Assembly (NCBI GenBank): GCA_002423125.1
Contig: DIUW01000058.1
Coordinates: 86,324 to 128,865 of the forward strand
From: Legionellaceae bacterium UBA6148
GTDB taxonomy: Bacteria; Pseudomonadota; Gammaproteobacteria; Legionellales; Legionellaceae
DNA: 42,542 nt
Direction: 5' to 3'
Below are positions 6,840 through 13,702 of this stretch, piece by piece. How positions within the stretch are numbered: the first letter of the stretch is position 1; every line of letters starts with the position of its first letter. The notes below the pieces were generated by a model that was not told the origin of the DNA, ran no database searches, and was given only the letters and a program-made list of their open reading frames with translations. A program made the translations under genes and the position numbers.

Positions 6840-7829
6840 TTATTCTTCTTTTGCGGGGCGCATCATGAGTGAAATGACAGCTTGTTTTGCTGTGATGTTA
6901 TTTTGGAGCAGGGCATGAACTTGTTGACAAATTGGCATGTCGATGTGAAATGTTGCGGCAAGAGCACAGACTTGTGCGGCATTATATTTTCCTTCGACGA
7001 CTTGGCCTATTTGTTTTTCGGCATCAACACTGGTGATTCCTTGTCCAAGATAAAGACCAAAACGGCGATTTCTAGATTGATTATCTGTACACGTGAGAAC
7101 TAAATCACCAACACCAGCGAGCCCCATAAATGTTTCTTGCCGTCCGCCAAGATGAATGCCGATACGGCTCATTTCAGCAAGACCTCGTGTAATTAATGCA
7201 GCTTTGGCGTTGGCGCCGTAGTTCAATCCGTCACTGATACCACAGGCAATGGCGATAACGTTTTTGACAGCACCACACCACTGAACACCAATAGTGTCGT
7301 TGCTTTCATAAACACGTAACATGCCATTGTGCAGTAAGGCTTGGATGGATTGCTGATAGTTTGGATTATTTCCAGCCAATACGATAGCAGTGGGTAGTCC
7401 CTGAGCAACTTCGCGTGCAAAAGATGGGCCTGATATGATTCCAATTGGAAAGTCGCTTCCCCATTTATTGGCAACCAGGTGACTGAGCAATTGATGGCTG
7501 ATTGGGTCGAGCCCCTTGGTTAACCATGATAGACCTTTTTTAGGTTTATCTATTTTATGCAGCAAATTGGCAAAGGCATGAGATGGTACGGCAACAATAA
7601 TATCTTGTGATTGATGGGCACACCATTTGAGATTATCGGTGACGCTTAATTTGTCTGGAAATGCGATGTCAGGTAAATAACGATGATTGCATCGTGTGTT
7701 TTGCATGTCTTGAACATGCTGTGGGTCTCGTCCCCACAGCATAACGTGATGGCCAGCAGCCGCTAAATGAATTGCAACTGCCGTTCCCCAAGAGCCAGCT
7801 CCTAAGACTGCAATCACGGATTTTTTCAT
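6840..7829 (-). CDS. gpsA: Glycerol-3-phosphate dehydrogenase [NAD(P)+]
   Basis: A 329-residue cytoplasmic enzyme reducing dihydroxyacetone phosphate to sn-glycerol 3-phosphate for phospholipid synthesis. The N-terminal Rossmann motif GAGSWGTA (residues 10-17) is present, as are the ISGPSFAREVA block (about 138), the catalytic lysine segment GAVKNVIAIACGISDGL and the GLAGVGDLVLTCTDNQSRNR block. The length fits the family. It begins 3 bp after the secB stop and is the last gene of a rhodanese-secB-gpsA operon, as in E. coli yibN-grxC-secB-gpsA, except that grxC is missing. It complements the Ugp importer genes at 28573-31378. Confidence 0.97.
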   Translation of the reverse strand: MKKSVIAVLGAGSWGTAVAIHLAAAGHHVMLWGRDPQHVQDMQNTRCNHRYLPDIAFPDKLSVTDNLKWCAHQSQDIIVAVPSHAFANLLHKIDKPKKGLSWLTKGLDPISHQLLSHLVANKWGSDFPIGIISGPSFAREVAQGLPTAIVLAGNNPNYQQSIQALLHNGMLRVYESNDTIGVQWCGAVKNVIAIACGISDGLNYGANAKAALITRGLAEMSRIGIHLGGRQETFMGLAGVGDLVLTCTDNQSRNRRFGLYLGQGITSVDAEKQIGQVVEGKYNAAQVCALAATFHIDMPICQQVHALLQNNITAKQAVISLMMRPAKEE

Positions 7830-7832
7830 GAT

Positions 7833-8303
7833 TTAGTGAGCCGTTTCAGTGACTTGTTTTTCTTCCAGTTGCTGCATATAGATAGCATCGAAATTGATCG
7901 GTGCTAAAACTAATTGAGGAAAACTGCCACGAACGACCTCACTCGTAATTGCTTCACGCGCATAGGGGAACAGTAAGCTAGGGCAGAAGCTTCCTAATAA
8001 ATGTGCGAGCTGTTGTTCTGGCGCGCCGATGATAGTGAAAATCCCTGCTTGTTTGACTTCAACTAGGAATGCTATTTCTTCTTGATTTTTGACAGTTGCA
8101 GTGACAGTCAGAACCACTTCATGAACGTTTTCGTCTAATTTTTTATTTTCAACTTGAAGATTTAATGATAAATCAGGTTTCCATTCTTGTTGAAAAACGG
8201 CGGGCGTATTTTTAGTTTCGTATGATACGTCTTTCACATAAACACGTTGAATCACGAATTGTGTTTCTGGATTGGGTTGTTGTTCTGAAGTGTCTATTGT
8301 CAT
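7833..8303 (-). CDS. secB: Protein-export chaperone SecB
   Basis: A 156-residue tetrameric cytosolic chaperone that keeps precursor proteins unfolded and hands them to SecA. The family pattern is clear: FVIQRVYVKDVSYETKNTP near the N terminus, the QAGIFTIIG block, and LLFPYAREAITSEVVRGSFP in the C-terminal half, followed by an acidic tail. An AAGGAA Shine-Dalgarno precedes ATG 8303. It lies between the rhodanese gene and gpsA in one operon. Confidence 0.97.
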   Translation of the reverse strand: MTIDTSEQQPNPETQFVIQRVYVKDVSYETKNTPAVFQQEWKPDLSLNLQVENKKLDENVHEVVLTVTATVKNQEEIAFLVEVKQAGIFTIIGAPEQQLAHLLGSFCPSLLFPYAREAITSEVVRGSFPQLVLAPINFDAIYMQQLEEKQVTETAH

Positions 8304-8324
8304 GATTTTAATTTCCTTAAGTTA

Positions 8325-8750
8325 TTATTTATTACCTTTTACAAGAGGAAGTCCCGCCGTTTGCCATGCGGTAATGCCTCCCGCGAGTATCACAACATTG
8401 GTAAAGCCGCATGATTTTAATTTTGGAGCGAGTGATTGAGATTGAATCCCTCTCGGACAGGCGAGGATAATGATTTTATCTTTGTATTTATTCATACGGG
8501 GTAGCGTGAAATCATTGGCTACTGCACGGACAGCATTGATAATGTGTCCTGTACTAAACGCCTCTTGATCGCGTAAATCAATGACTACTGCCGACGCATG
8601 ATTTATTTTTTCAACGGTTGCTTGAGGAGATAGTGCCGGAATCGAGTATTTTTGCGAAAACCATTCGTTTACGTAAAGTAGGACTGATATCGCTATAAAG
8701 GTAGCACACAGTGCCCAGTGATTGATAATAAATTGACTTAGTTGTTCCAT
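8325..8750 (-). CDS. Membrane-anchored rhodanese-domain protein (YibN-like)
   Basis: A 141-residue protein from ATG 8750; an upstream in-frame start at 8786 would add a polar stretch before the membrane helix and is less likely. Residues 8-28 form one transmembrane helix, and the rest is a single rhodanese domain (about 45-138) with the VIDLRDQEAFSTGHI entry motif and an active-site loop ILACPRGIQS carrying the catalytic cysteine. Such domains carry a persulfide sulfur or act as redox relays. The order rhodanese-(grxC)-secB-gpsA is a standard gammaproteobacterial cluster; here the glutaredoxin gene is absent. Confidence 0.9.
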   Translation of the reverse strand: MEQLSQFIINHWALCATFIAISVLLYVNEWFSQKYSIPALSPQATVEKINHASAVVIDLRDQEAFSTGHIINAVRAVANDFTLPRMNKYKDKIIILACPRGIQSQSLAPKLKSCGFTNVVILAGGITAWQTAGLPLVKGNK

Positions 8751-8822
8751 ATGAAATTCTACAAAGTTACGGTGAGAGAGCGACAAATTATCTCAGATAA
8801 TTATGATAAGGCAAGATCTTTC

Positions 8823-8880
8823 TTGGAGTTTGGACAAGAATACATGCAAAAAGACGCATGCATTCTTGTCCAGACTCCAA
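8823..8880. mobile_element. Putative 58-bp hairpin element with 6-bp target duplication
   Basis: Arms of 25 bases (8823-8847 and 8856-8880) are complementary at 23 positions around an 8-base loop; the outer ends read TTGGAGT and ACTCCAA. A perfect 6-bp direct repeat TCTTTC flanks it (8817-8822 and 8881-8886). It lies in the divergent control region of the rhodanese and gshA genes, so it is not simply a terminator. It has no coding capacity. Seen: the inverted and direct repeats. Inferred: past insertion by a transposase supplied in trans. Confidence 0.6.
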
Positions 8881-8896
8881 TCTTTCGTATATCCAT

Positions 8897-8918
8897 ATTT
8901 ATGCTTAATTTATGCTTA
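8897..8918 (+). promoter_or_regulatory. Tandem 11-bp direct repeat upstream of gshA
   Basis: ATTTATGCTTA occurs twice in a row (8897-8907 and 8908-8918). A period of 11 bp is about one helical turn, so two protein subunits could bind on the same DNA face. A possible -10 (TACTAT, 8917-8922) touches the second copy. Function is inferred only. Confidence 0.35.
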
Positions 8919-8992
8919 CTATTCCGCGCTGTTTAAAACACGCTTATCGCAAATCGGTCTAACCTGAGATATTATTAGAAGTTCGATTGGTT

Positions 8993-10303
8993 ATGAGAAT
9001 TTATATGCCTCTATTTGATACTCCTGTGCCTCATTTGACAACGGCTAATGAAGGCCCATTGCACCACCTTGAGACAATGATTTTAAATCAAGTTCCTGTG
9101 ATTGAGGGCTGGTTTCGTAAGCGTTGGCGAGAAACGCCACCGCCTATCACTTCATCCGTAGATTTGCGTCACGCGGGGTTTAAACTAGCACCAGTGGATA
9201 CAAACTTGTTTCCCGCAGGGTTTAATAATTTAAACCCTGATTTTTTACCGCTTTGTGTTCAAGCGGCACAATCAGTTTTAGAGGATCTCCAAGTTAATTG
9301 CTCCCAAATATTATTGATTCCAGAAAACCATACTCGCAATCAATTTTATCTACAAAGTGTCTGCCGATTAAGGGATATTTTTAGCGAAGCGGGCTTTGTT
9401 GTTCGAGTCGGGGGTGTGGATCCAACGCTCACCTCCACGCGTGAATTAATTTTGGATGGGGGCGAGCGATTGTCTATTGAGCCCGTCATTCGTACTGGAT
9501 CGCGTGTAGGATTGCCTGGTTTTGAACCTTGTTTGTTGTTGCTGAATAATGATCTTTCATCTGGGATTCCAGAGATATTGCAAGATATTCAACAAACGGT
9601 GCAACCGCCATTAGCGCTGGGCTGGAATACTCGTCTGAAGTCCACTCACTTTCAACATTTTTCGGATATTGCTGCCGAATTTTCTACTTTGATTGGTATT
9701 GACCCGTGGCTGATTAATCCTTTGTTCCGATCCGTCGATGGTGTTGATTTCATGTCGCAGGAAGGACTCGACCGACTTGCCGAGACGGTGGATACCCTAT
9801 TAACCGAAGTTCGTGCCCAATATGCAGTATATGGCATTCATGAAAAACCATTTGTGGTCGTTAAATCAGATAATGGAACTTACGGAATGGGCGTGATGAT
9901 GGTGCATGAAGCAGAAGAATTATTGAGCCTTAATCGTAAGCAACGGACTAAGATGGCTGCGAGTAAAGGTAGTCAGACAGTGCATCGAGTGATTGTTCAA
10001 GAAGGGGTTTATAGCTTTGAGAAAGTGTCGAGTGGCGGGGTGGCTGAGCCGGTTGTTTATATGATTGGCCAGTATGTGATTGGTGGGTTTTACCGGGTTC
10101 ATCATGAACGTGGCTACGATGAAAATTTAAACGCCCCAGGCATGCATTTTGAGCCACTGGCTTTTGAACGTGCATGTAATATGCCGCGAAAGAATTTGGC
10201 CGTTGCGGAGTCACCCAATCGATTTTATACCTATGGTGTGATCGCACGATTGGCAGCGCTAGCCGCCGCACGTGAGATGGCCGTAGTGGGGGGAGTGCAA
10301 TGA
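8993..10303 (+). CDS. gshA: Glutamate-cysteine ligase (proteobacterial ATP-grasp-like type)
   Basis: A 436-residue enzyme for the first step of glutathione synthesis, joining glutamate and cysteine with ATP. It belongs to the family first recognised in Acidithiobacillus-type bacteria and unrelated in sequence to E. coli GshA: conserved VDLRHAGFKLAPVDTNLFP (about residues 56-74), NHTRNQFYLQSVCRLR, VVKSDNGTYGMGVMMV (ATP-binding glycine-rich segment) and the C-terminal NAPGMHFEPLAFER. ATG 8993 is preferred to TTG 8987; ATG 9005 is also possible. No strong Shine-Dalgarno is visible. It overlaps gshB by 4 bp (ATGA), which confirms the pathway assignment. Confidence 0.94.
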   Translation: MRIYMPLFDTPVPHLTTANEGPLHHLETMILNQVPVIEGWFRKRWRETPPPITSSVDLRHAGFKLAPVDTNLFPAGFNNLNPDFLPLCVQAAQSVLEDLQVNCSQILLIPENHTRNQFYLQSVCRLRDIFSEAGFVVRVGGVDPTLTSTRELILDGGERLSIEPVIRTGSRVGLPGFEPCLLLLNNDLSSGIPEILQDIQQTVQPPLALGWNTRLKSTHFQHFSDIAAEFSTLIGIDPWLINPLFRSVDGVDFMSQEGLDRLAETVDTLLTEVRAQYAVYGIHEKPFVVVKSDNGTYGMGVMMVHEAEELLSLNRKQRTKMAASKGSQTVHRVIVQEGVYSFEKVSSGGVAEPVVYMIGQYVIGGFYRVHHERGYDENLNAPGMHFEPLAFERACNMPRKNLAVAESPNRFYTYGVIARLAALAAAREMAVVGGVQ

Positions 10304-11244
10304 AAATTGGAATTTTAATGGATTCTCCACATACATTGAAGGCCGATAAGGATTCGACGGTTGCAATGATTGAAAGCGCGACGAGCATGGGATGGTCGTG
10401 TGCTTATTTTACGTTGAATGATTTATATTGTCGTGAAGGGATTTCGTATGCTCGAATGTTTGAGATTAAAGTCCGCGATCGGATGGCGTCTGATTGGGCT
10501 GATATCACCCCGCTGGGTGAACATCCCTTAACGACATTTGATATTATTCTTATGCGAAAAGATCCGCCTTTTGATCTCGAATACATTTATGCAACCTATG
10601 CACTCGAATTAGCTGAGCGTGATGGAGTCTTGGTTGCCAATAAACCACAGAGTTTACGCGATGCAAACGAAAAATTTTTTACGTTAAATTTTCCACAATG
10701 CTGTCCTACAACGTTGGTTAGCCGAGATATTGAGCGGTTACGCGCATTTTGGGAAAGGCATCAATCAGTTATTTTTAAACCACTTTCTGGGATGGGGGGA
10801 GCTTCGGTTTTTCATGTGGATGAACAGGGACGGAATCTATCCGTTATCTTGGAAACATTGACGCGTGAAGAGCAAACCATGATCATGGCGCAGCAGTATA
10901 TTCCTGATATCAGTACGACGGGAGATAAACGCATTTTGCTTATTAACGGCGAGCCCGTACCACAAGCGCTGGCACGCATCCCTCTTAAGGGCGAATTACG
11001 CGGTAATTTGGCGGCAGGGGCCGTGGGGAAAGTCGTTCCTATTACTGACCGTGATCGTTGGATTTGTGGTGAAATTGCGCCGACGTTGCAGGCCAAAGGG
11101 TTATATTTGGTCGGGATTGATATCATTGGTCATTACCTTACTGAAATCAATGTGACAAGCCCAACGTGCCTCCGTGAAATCAGTCAGGAAACGGGGATTG
11201 ATATTGCCGGTGATTACTTGCGATATTTGGCTATGCAATTGTAG
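10300..11244 (+). CDS. gshB: Glutathione synthetase
   Basis: A 314-residue ATP-grasp enzyme adding glycine to gamma-glutamylcysteine. Recognisable parts are the N-terminal KIGILMDSP, the DIILMRKDPPFDLEYIYATY block (about residues 83-102), the ATP-binding VIFKPLSGMGGASVF (about 155), GDKRILLINGEPVPQALAR, and the metal/ATP site INVTSPTCLREI near the C terminus. The usual family length is about 315. The start ATG overlaps the gshA stop, so translation is coupled; argS follows after 57 bp. Confidence 0.97.
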   Translation: MKIGILMDSPHTLKADKDSTVAMIESATSMGWSCAYFTLNDLYCREGISYARMFEIKVRDRMASDWADITPLGEHPLTTFDIILMRKDPPFDLEYIYATYALELAERDGVLVANKPQSLRDANEKFFTLNFPQCCPTTLVSRDIERLRAFWERHQSVIFKPLSGMGGASVFHVDEQGRNLSVILETLTREEQTMIMAQQYIPDISTTGDKRILLINGEPVPQALARIPLKGELRGNLAAGAVGKVVPITDRDRWICGEIAPTLQAKGLYLVGIDIIGHYLTEINVTSPTCLREISQETGIDIAGDYLRYLAMQL

Positions 11245-11301
11245 AAATTCAGTGCATAATAAGCGCATCCTAGTACTTATTCTCCTGGAACGCCCTGTAT
11301 T

Positions 11302-13062
11302 ATGAAATCAACGATTGAAAAATTATTAACTCAAGCACTTCAGCTGATGCGTGAAAAGGGCGCTGTGCCACCTGATCTGGCTGTTGAAGTCAAAGTTGAT
11401 CGTAGTAAAGATAAATCACATGGTGATTTTGCGACAAATCTTGCTCTCATGCTTGCTAAACCATGTGGACAGCCGCCACGAGCGCTGGCGTCACTACTTA
11501 TCGACTCTTTGCCTGATAGCCCGCTTGTTGAGCGAGTGGAGATAGCTGGCGCCGGATTTATTAATTTTTTTATTCGTCAAACTGCTCAAAATCAAGTGAT
11601 TGCAACGGTTCTCGCCGCAGGTAGTCAATTTGGGCAAAGTCAATTGGGTGAAGAGCAATCGGTGCTATTAGAGTACGTTTCCGCGAATCCAACCGGACCG
11701 TTGCATGTTGGTCATGGGCGAAGTGCTGCATTTGGAGCAAGCCTTGCGAATTTATTAACGACCGCTGGGTTTCGTGTTACACGTGAATATTATGTCAATG
11801 ATGCTGGACGACAGATGGATATTCTGGCGGTCAGTGTTTGGTTGCGGTATTTGACCTTGGCCGGCGAGCCTGTTGTGTTTCCTACGAATGGTTATCGCGG
11901 TGATTATGTTCACGCAATTGCTCAGACGCTTTTCGGGCAGCATGGGCGAGCGTTTGTTTGTAACTGGTCTGATATTGTTGAATCTTTACCACCTGATGAG
12001 CCCCAAGGCGGTGATAAAGAGCAGTATATCGATGCGATGATTAGGCAATCGCAACAGCTTATTGGCCAAGATGGATTTAAATTATTTCACCAGCATGCAC
12101 TTGATTCGGTTTTGGCTGATATTAAAGATGATTTGGCCGAATTTGGTGTTGAGTATCATGATTGGTTTTCAGAGCGATCGTTACTTGATGCAGGTGCGAT
12201 TCAAAAGGGAATCGATGCTTTAGCGAAGGCGGGGCATACTTATGAACAAGAGGGGGCCTTGTGGTTCCGTGCGACAACGTTTGGTGATGAGAAAGACCGT
12301 GTTCTTGTGCGTGCTAATGGGCAGAGCACCTATTTTGCTTCGGATGTGGCCTATCATTGGGATAAATACAATCGTGGTTTTCAACGCGTTATTGATATTT
12401 TTGGAGCAGATCACCACGGCTATATTTCGCGAATTACCGCGGCGGTGAATGCCTTGGGCCATGATGATCGCGCATTAACTATTTTGTTGGTTCAATTTGC
12501 AATTTTGTATCGAGGCAGCGAACGGGTTCAGATGTCAACGCGGAGCGGTTCATTTGTGACCCTGCGCGAGTTGCGCGAGGAAGTGAGTAATGATGCCGCG
12601 CGATTTTTTTATGTTATGCGTAAACCTGAGCAGCATATGGATTTTGATTTGGACTTAGCTAAATCACAGTCTAATGATAATCCGGTCTACTATATTCAAT
12701 ACGCACATGCGCGCATCAGTAGTGTGTTGCGACAATTGCAAGAGCGAGGATTGACTCACGATGAGGCGATCGGTCTTCAACATGTGGACGCATTAAATGA
12801 GCCTCAAGAAGTTGCATTGATGATGTTGGTGAGTCGCTACCCTGAGGTAATTAATGTCGCTGCGCGTATGTGTGAACCGCATCAAGTTGCTTATTATTTG
12901 CGTGAATTAGCGACTGGTTTGCATAGCTACTATAATGCAGTCACTCTGTTGTGTGAGCAACACACATTACGTCATGCACGATTATGCCTGTTGAAGTCAG
13001 TTCGACAAGTGTTGTGTAATGGATTGCAGTTATTAGGCGTATCAGCTCCTGAGAGTATGTGA
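11302..13062 (+). CDS. argS: Arginyl-tRNA synthetase
   Basis: A 586-residue class I aminoacyl-tRNA synthetase. The HIGH signature reads HVGH at residues 135-138 within ANPTGPLHVGHGR, and the KMSKS equivalent is the QMSTRSG segment typical of ArgRS (most lack the first Lys). The additional N-terminal domain (residues 1-110) and the C-terminal anticodon-binding helical domain are complete. A Shine-Dalgarno is not evident. The gene ends in TGATG overlap with the SPOR-domain gene, an arrangement (argS followed by a SPOR protein) common in gammaproteobacteria. Confidence 0.97.
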   Translation: MKSTIEKLLTQALQLMREKGAVPPDLAVEVKVDRSKDKSHGDFATNLALMLAKPCGQPPRALASLLIDSLPDSPLVERVEIAGAGFINFFIRQTAQNQVIATVLAAGSQFGQSQLGEEQSVLLEYVSANPTGPLHVGHGRSAAFGASLANLLTTAGFRVTREYYVNDAGRQMDILAVSVWLRYLTLAGEPVVFPTNGYRGDYVHAIAQTLFGQHGRAFVCNWSDIVESLPPDEPQGGDKEQYIDAMIRQSQQLIGQDGFKLFHQHALDSVLADIKDDLAEFGVEYHDWFSERSLLDAGAIQKGIDALAKAGHTYEQEGALWFRATTFGDEKDRVLVRANGQSTYFASDVAYHWDKYNRGFQRVIDIFGADHHGYISRITAAVNALGHDDRALTILLVQFAILYRGSERVQMSTRSGSFVTLRELREEVSNDAARFFYVMRKPEQHMDFDLDLAKSQSNDNPVYYIQYAHARISSVLRQLQERGLTHDEAIGLQHVDALNEPQEVALMMLVSRYPEVINVAARMCEPHQVAYYLRELATGLHSYYNAVTLLCEQHTLRHARLCLLKSVRQVLCNGLQLLGVSAPESM

Positions 13063-13694
13063 TGACAAAACAATATCAAAGACGAGGTCAAATAAAGCGT
13101 TCGGGTGGCAGTCCATCCAGGCAACTGACAATCGTCTCTATCGCTTTTTTTTCAGGTTATTTGCTCGCCTCATACTCGGTTATTGGACAGTTGGGATCAT
13201 GGTTAAATGCACAAACGTTTCAATATAGCTCACTTGTCCCTGCTCCTCAGTTAGCTCATTCACCGCCCTTGAAACCAAAACTTGAATTTTATACCTTACT
13301 TACGGCAAATCATAATGCCTCTCAGTTGGTGCCTCCTCCTCCCCCTGCAACGGTTGTTGCAGAAGCTAAAACGCATCCTGCTGTGATTGTTGCAACAAAA
13401 CCGACAGCCTTGGATCACGCAGTGACGCCTACGGTTAAAGCGGCGCCGGCAGCAAAGGCCAATTTTACCATTCAAGTCGCTGCATTTCGTTTAGAGTCGG
13501 ATGCCGACCAAATGCAAGCCTCTTTGTTATTGAAAGGATTTGATGCGACAGTGAGTGCTGTTAAGAGTCAAGGTGTGACGTGGTTTCGAGTCAGAGTAGG
13601 TCCTTTTGCATCGCATGAACAAGCAGTACAGACACAAATGCTGCTTGCTCGTCGTGAACGAGTGAATGGAATGATCCGAAAAATGGATACGTAG
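13062..13694 (+). CDS. SPOR-domain cell-division-associated membrane protein (FtsN-like)
   Basis: A 210-residue bitopic inner-membrane protein. The basic cytoplasmic N terminus (RRGQIKRSGGSPSRQ) is followed by a transmembrane helix (about residues 25-45), a Pro/Ala-rich periplasmic linker and a C-terminal SPOR domain (about 133-210: FTIQVAAFRLESDADQMQ, WFRVRVGPFASHEQA), which binds denuded septal glycan strands. The order argS-SPOR protein resembles argS-ftsN neighbourhoods, so an FtsN-like role is possible, but the conserved juxtamembrane essential region of FtsN is not obvious. ATG 13062 overlaps the argS stop. Confidence 0.88.
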   Translation: MTKQYQRRGQIKRSGGSPSRQLTIVSIAFFSGYLLASYSVIGQLGSWLNAQTFQYSSLVPAPQLAHSPPLKPKLEFYTLLTANHNASQLVPPPPPATVVAEAKTHPAVIVATKPTALDHAVTPTVKAAPAAKANFTIQVAAFRLESDADQMQASLLLKGFDATVSAVKSQGVTWFRVRVGPFASHEQAVQTQMLLARRERVNGMIRKMDT

Positions 13695-13702
13695 ACTCAT
13701 TT

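Noticed and set aside
8742..8936. 64-residue open frame between rhodanese and gshA genes
   Set aside because: It overlaps the rhodanese start, runs through the 58-bp hairpin element and has no family features or ribosome-binding site.
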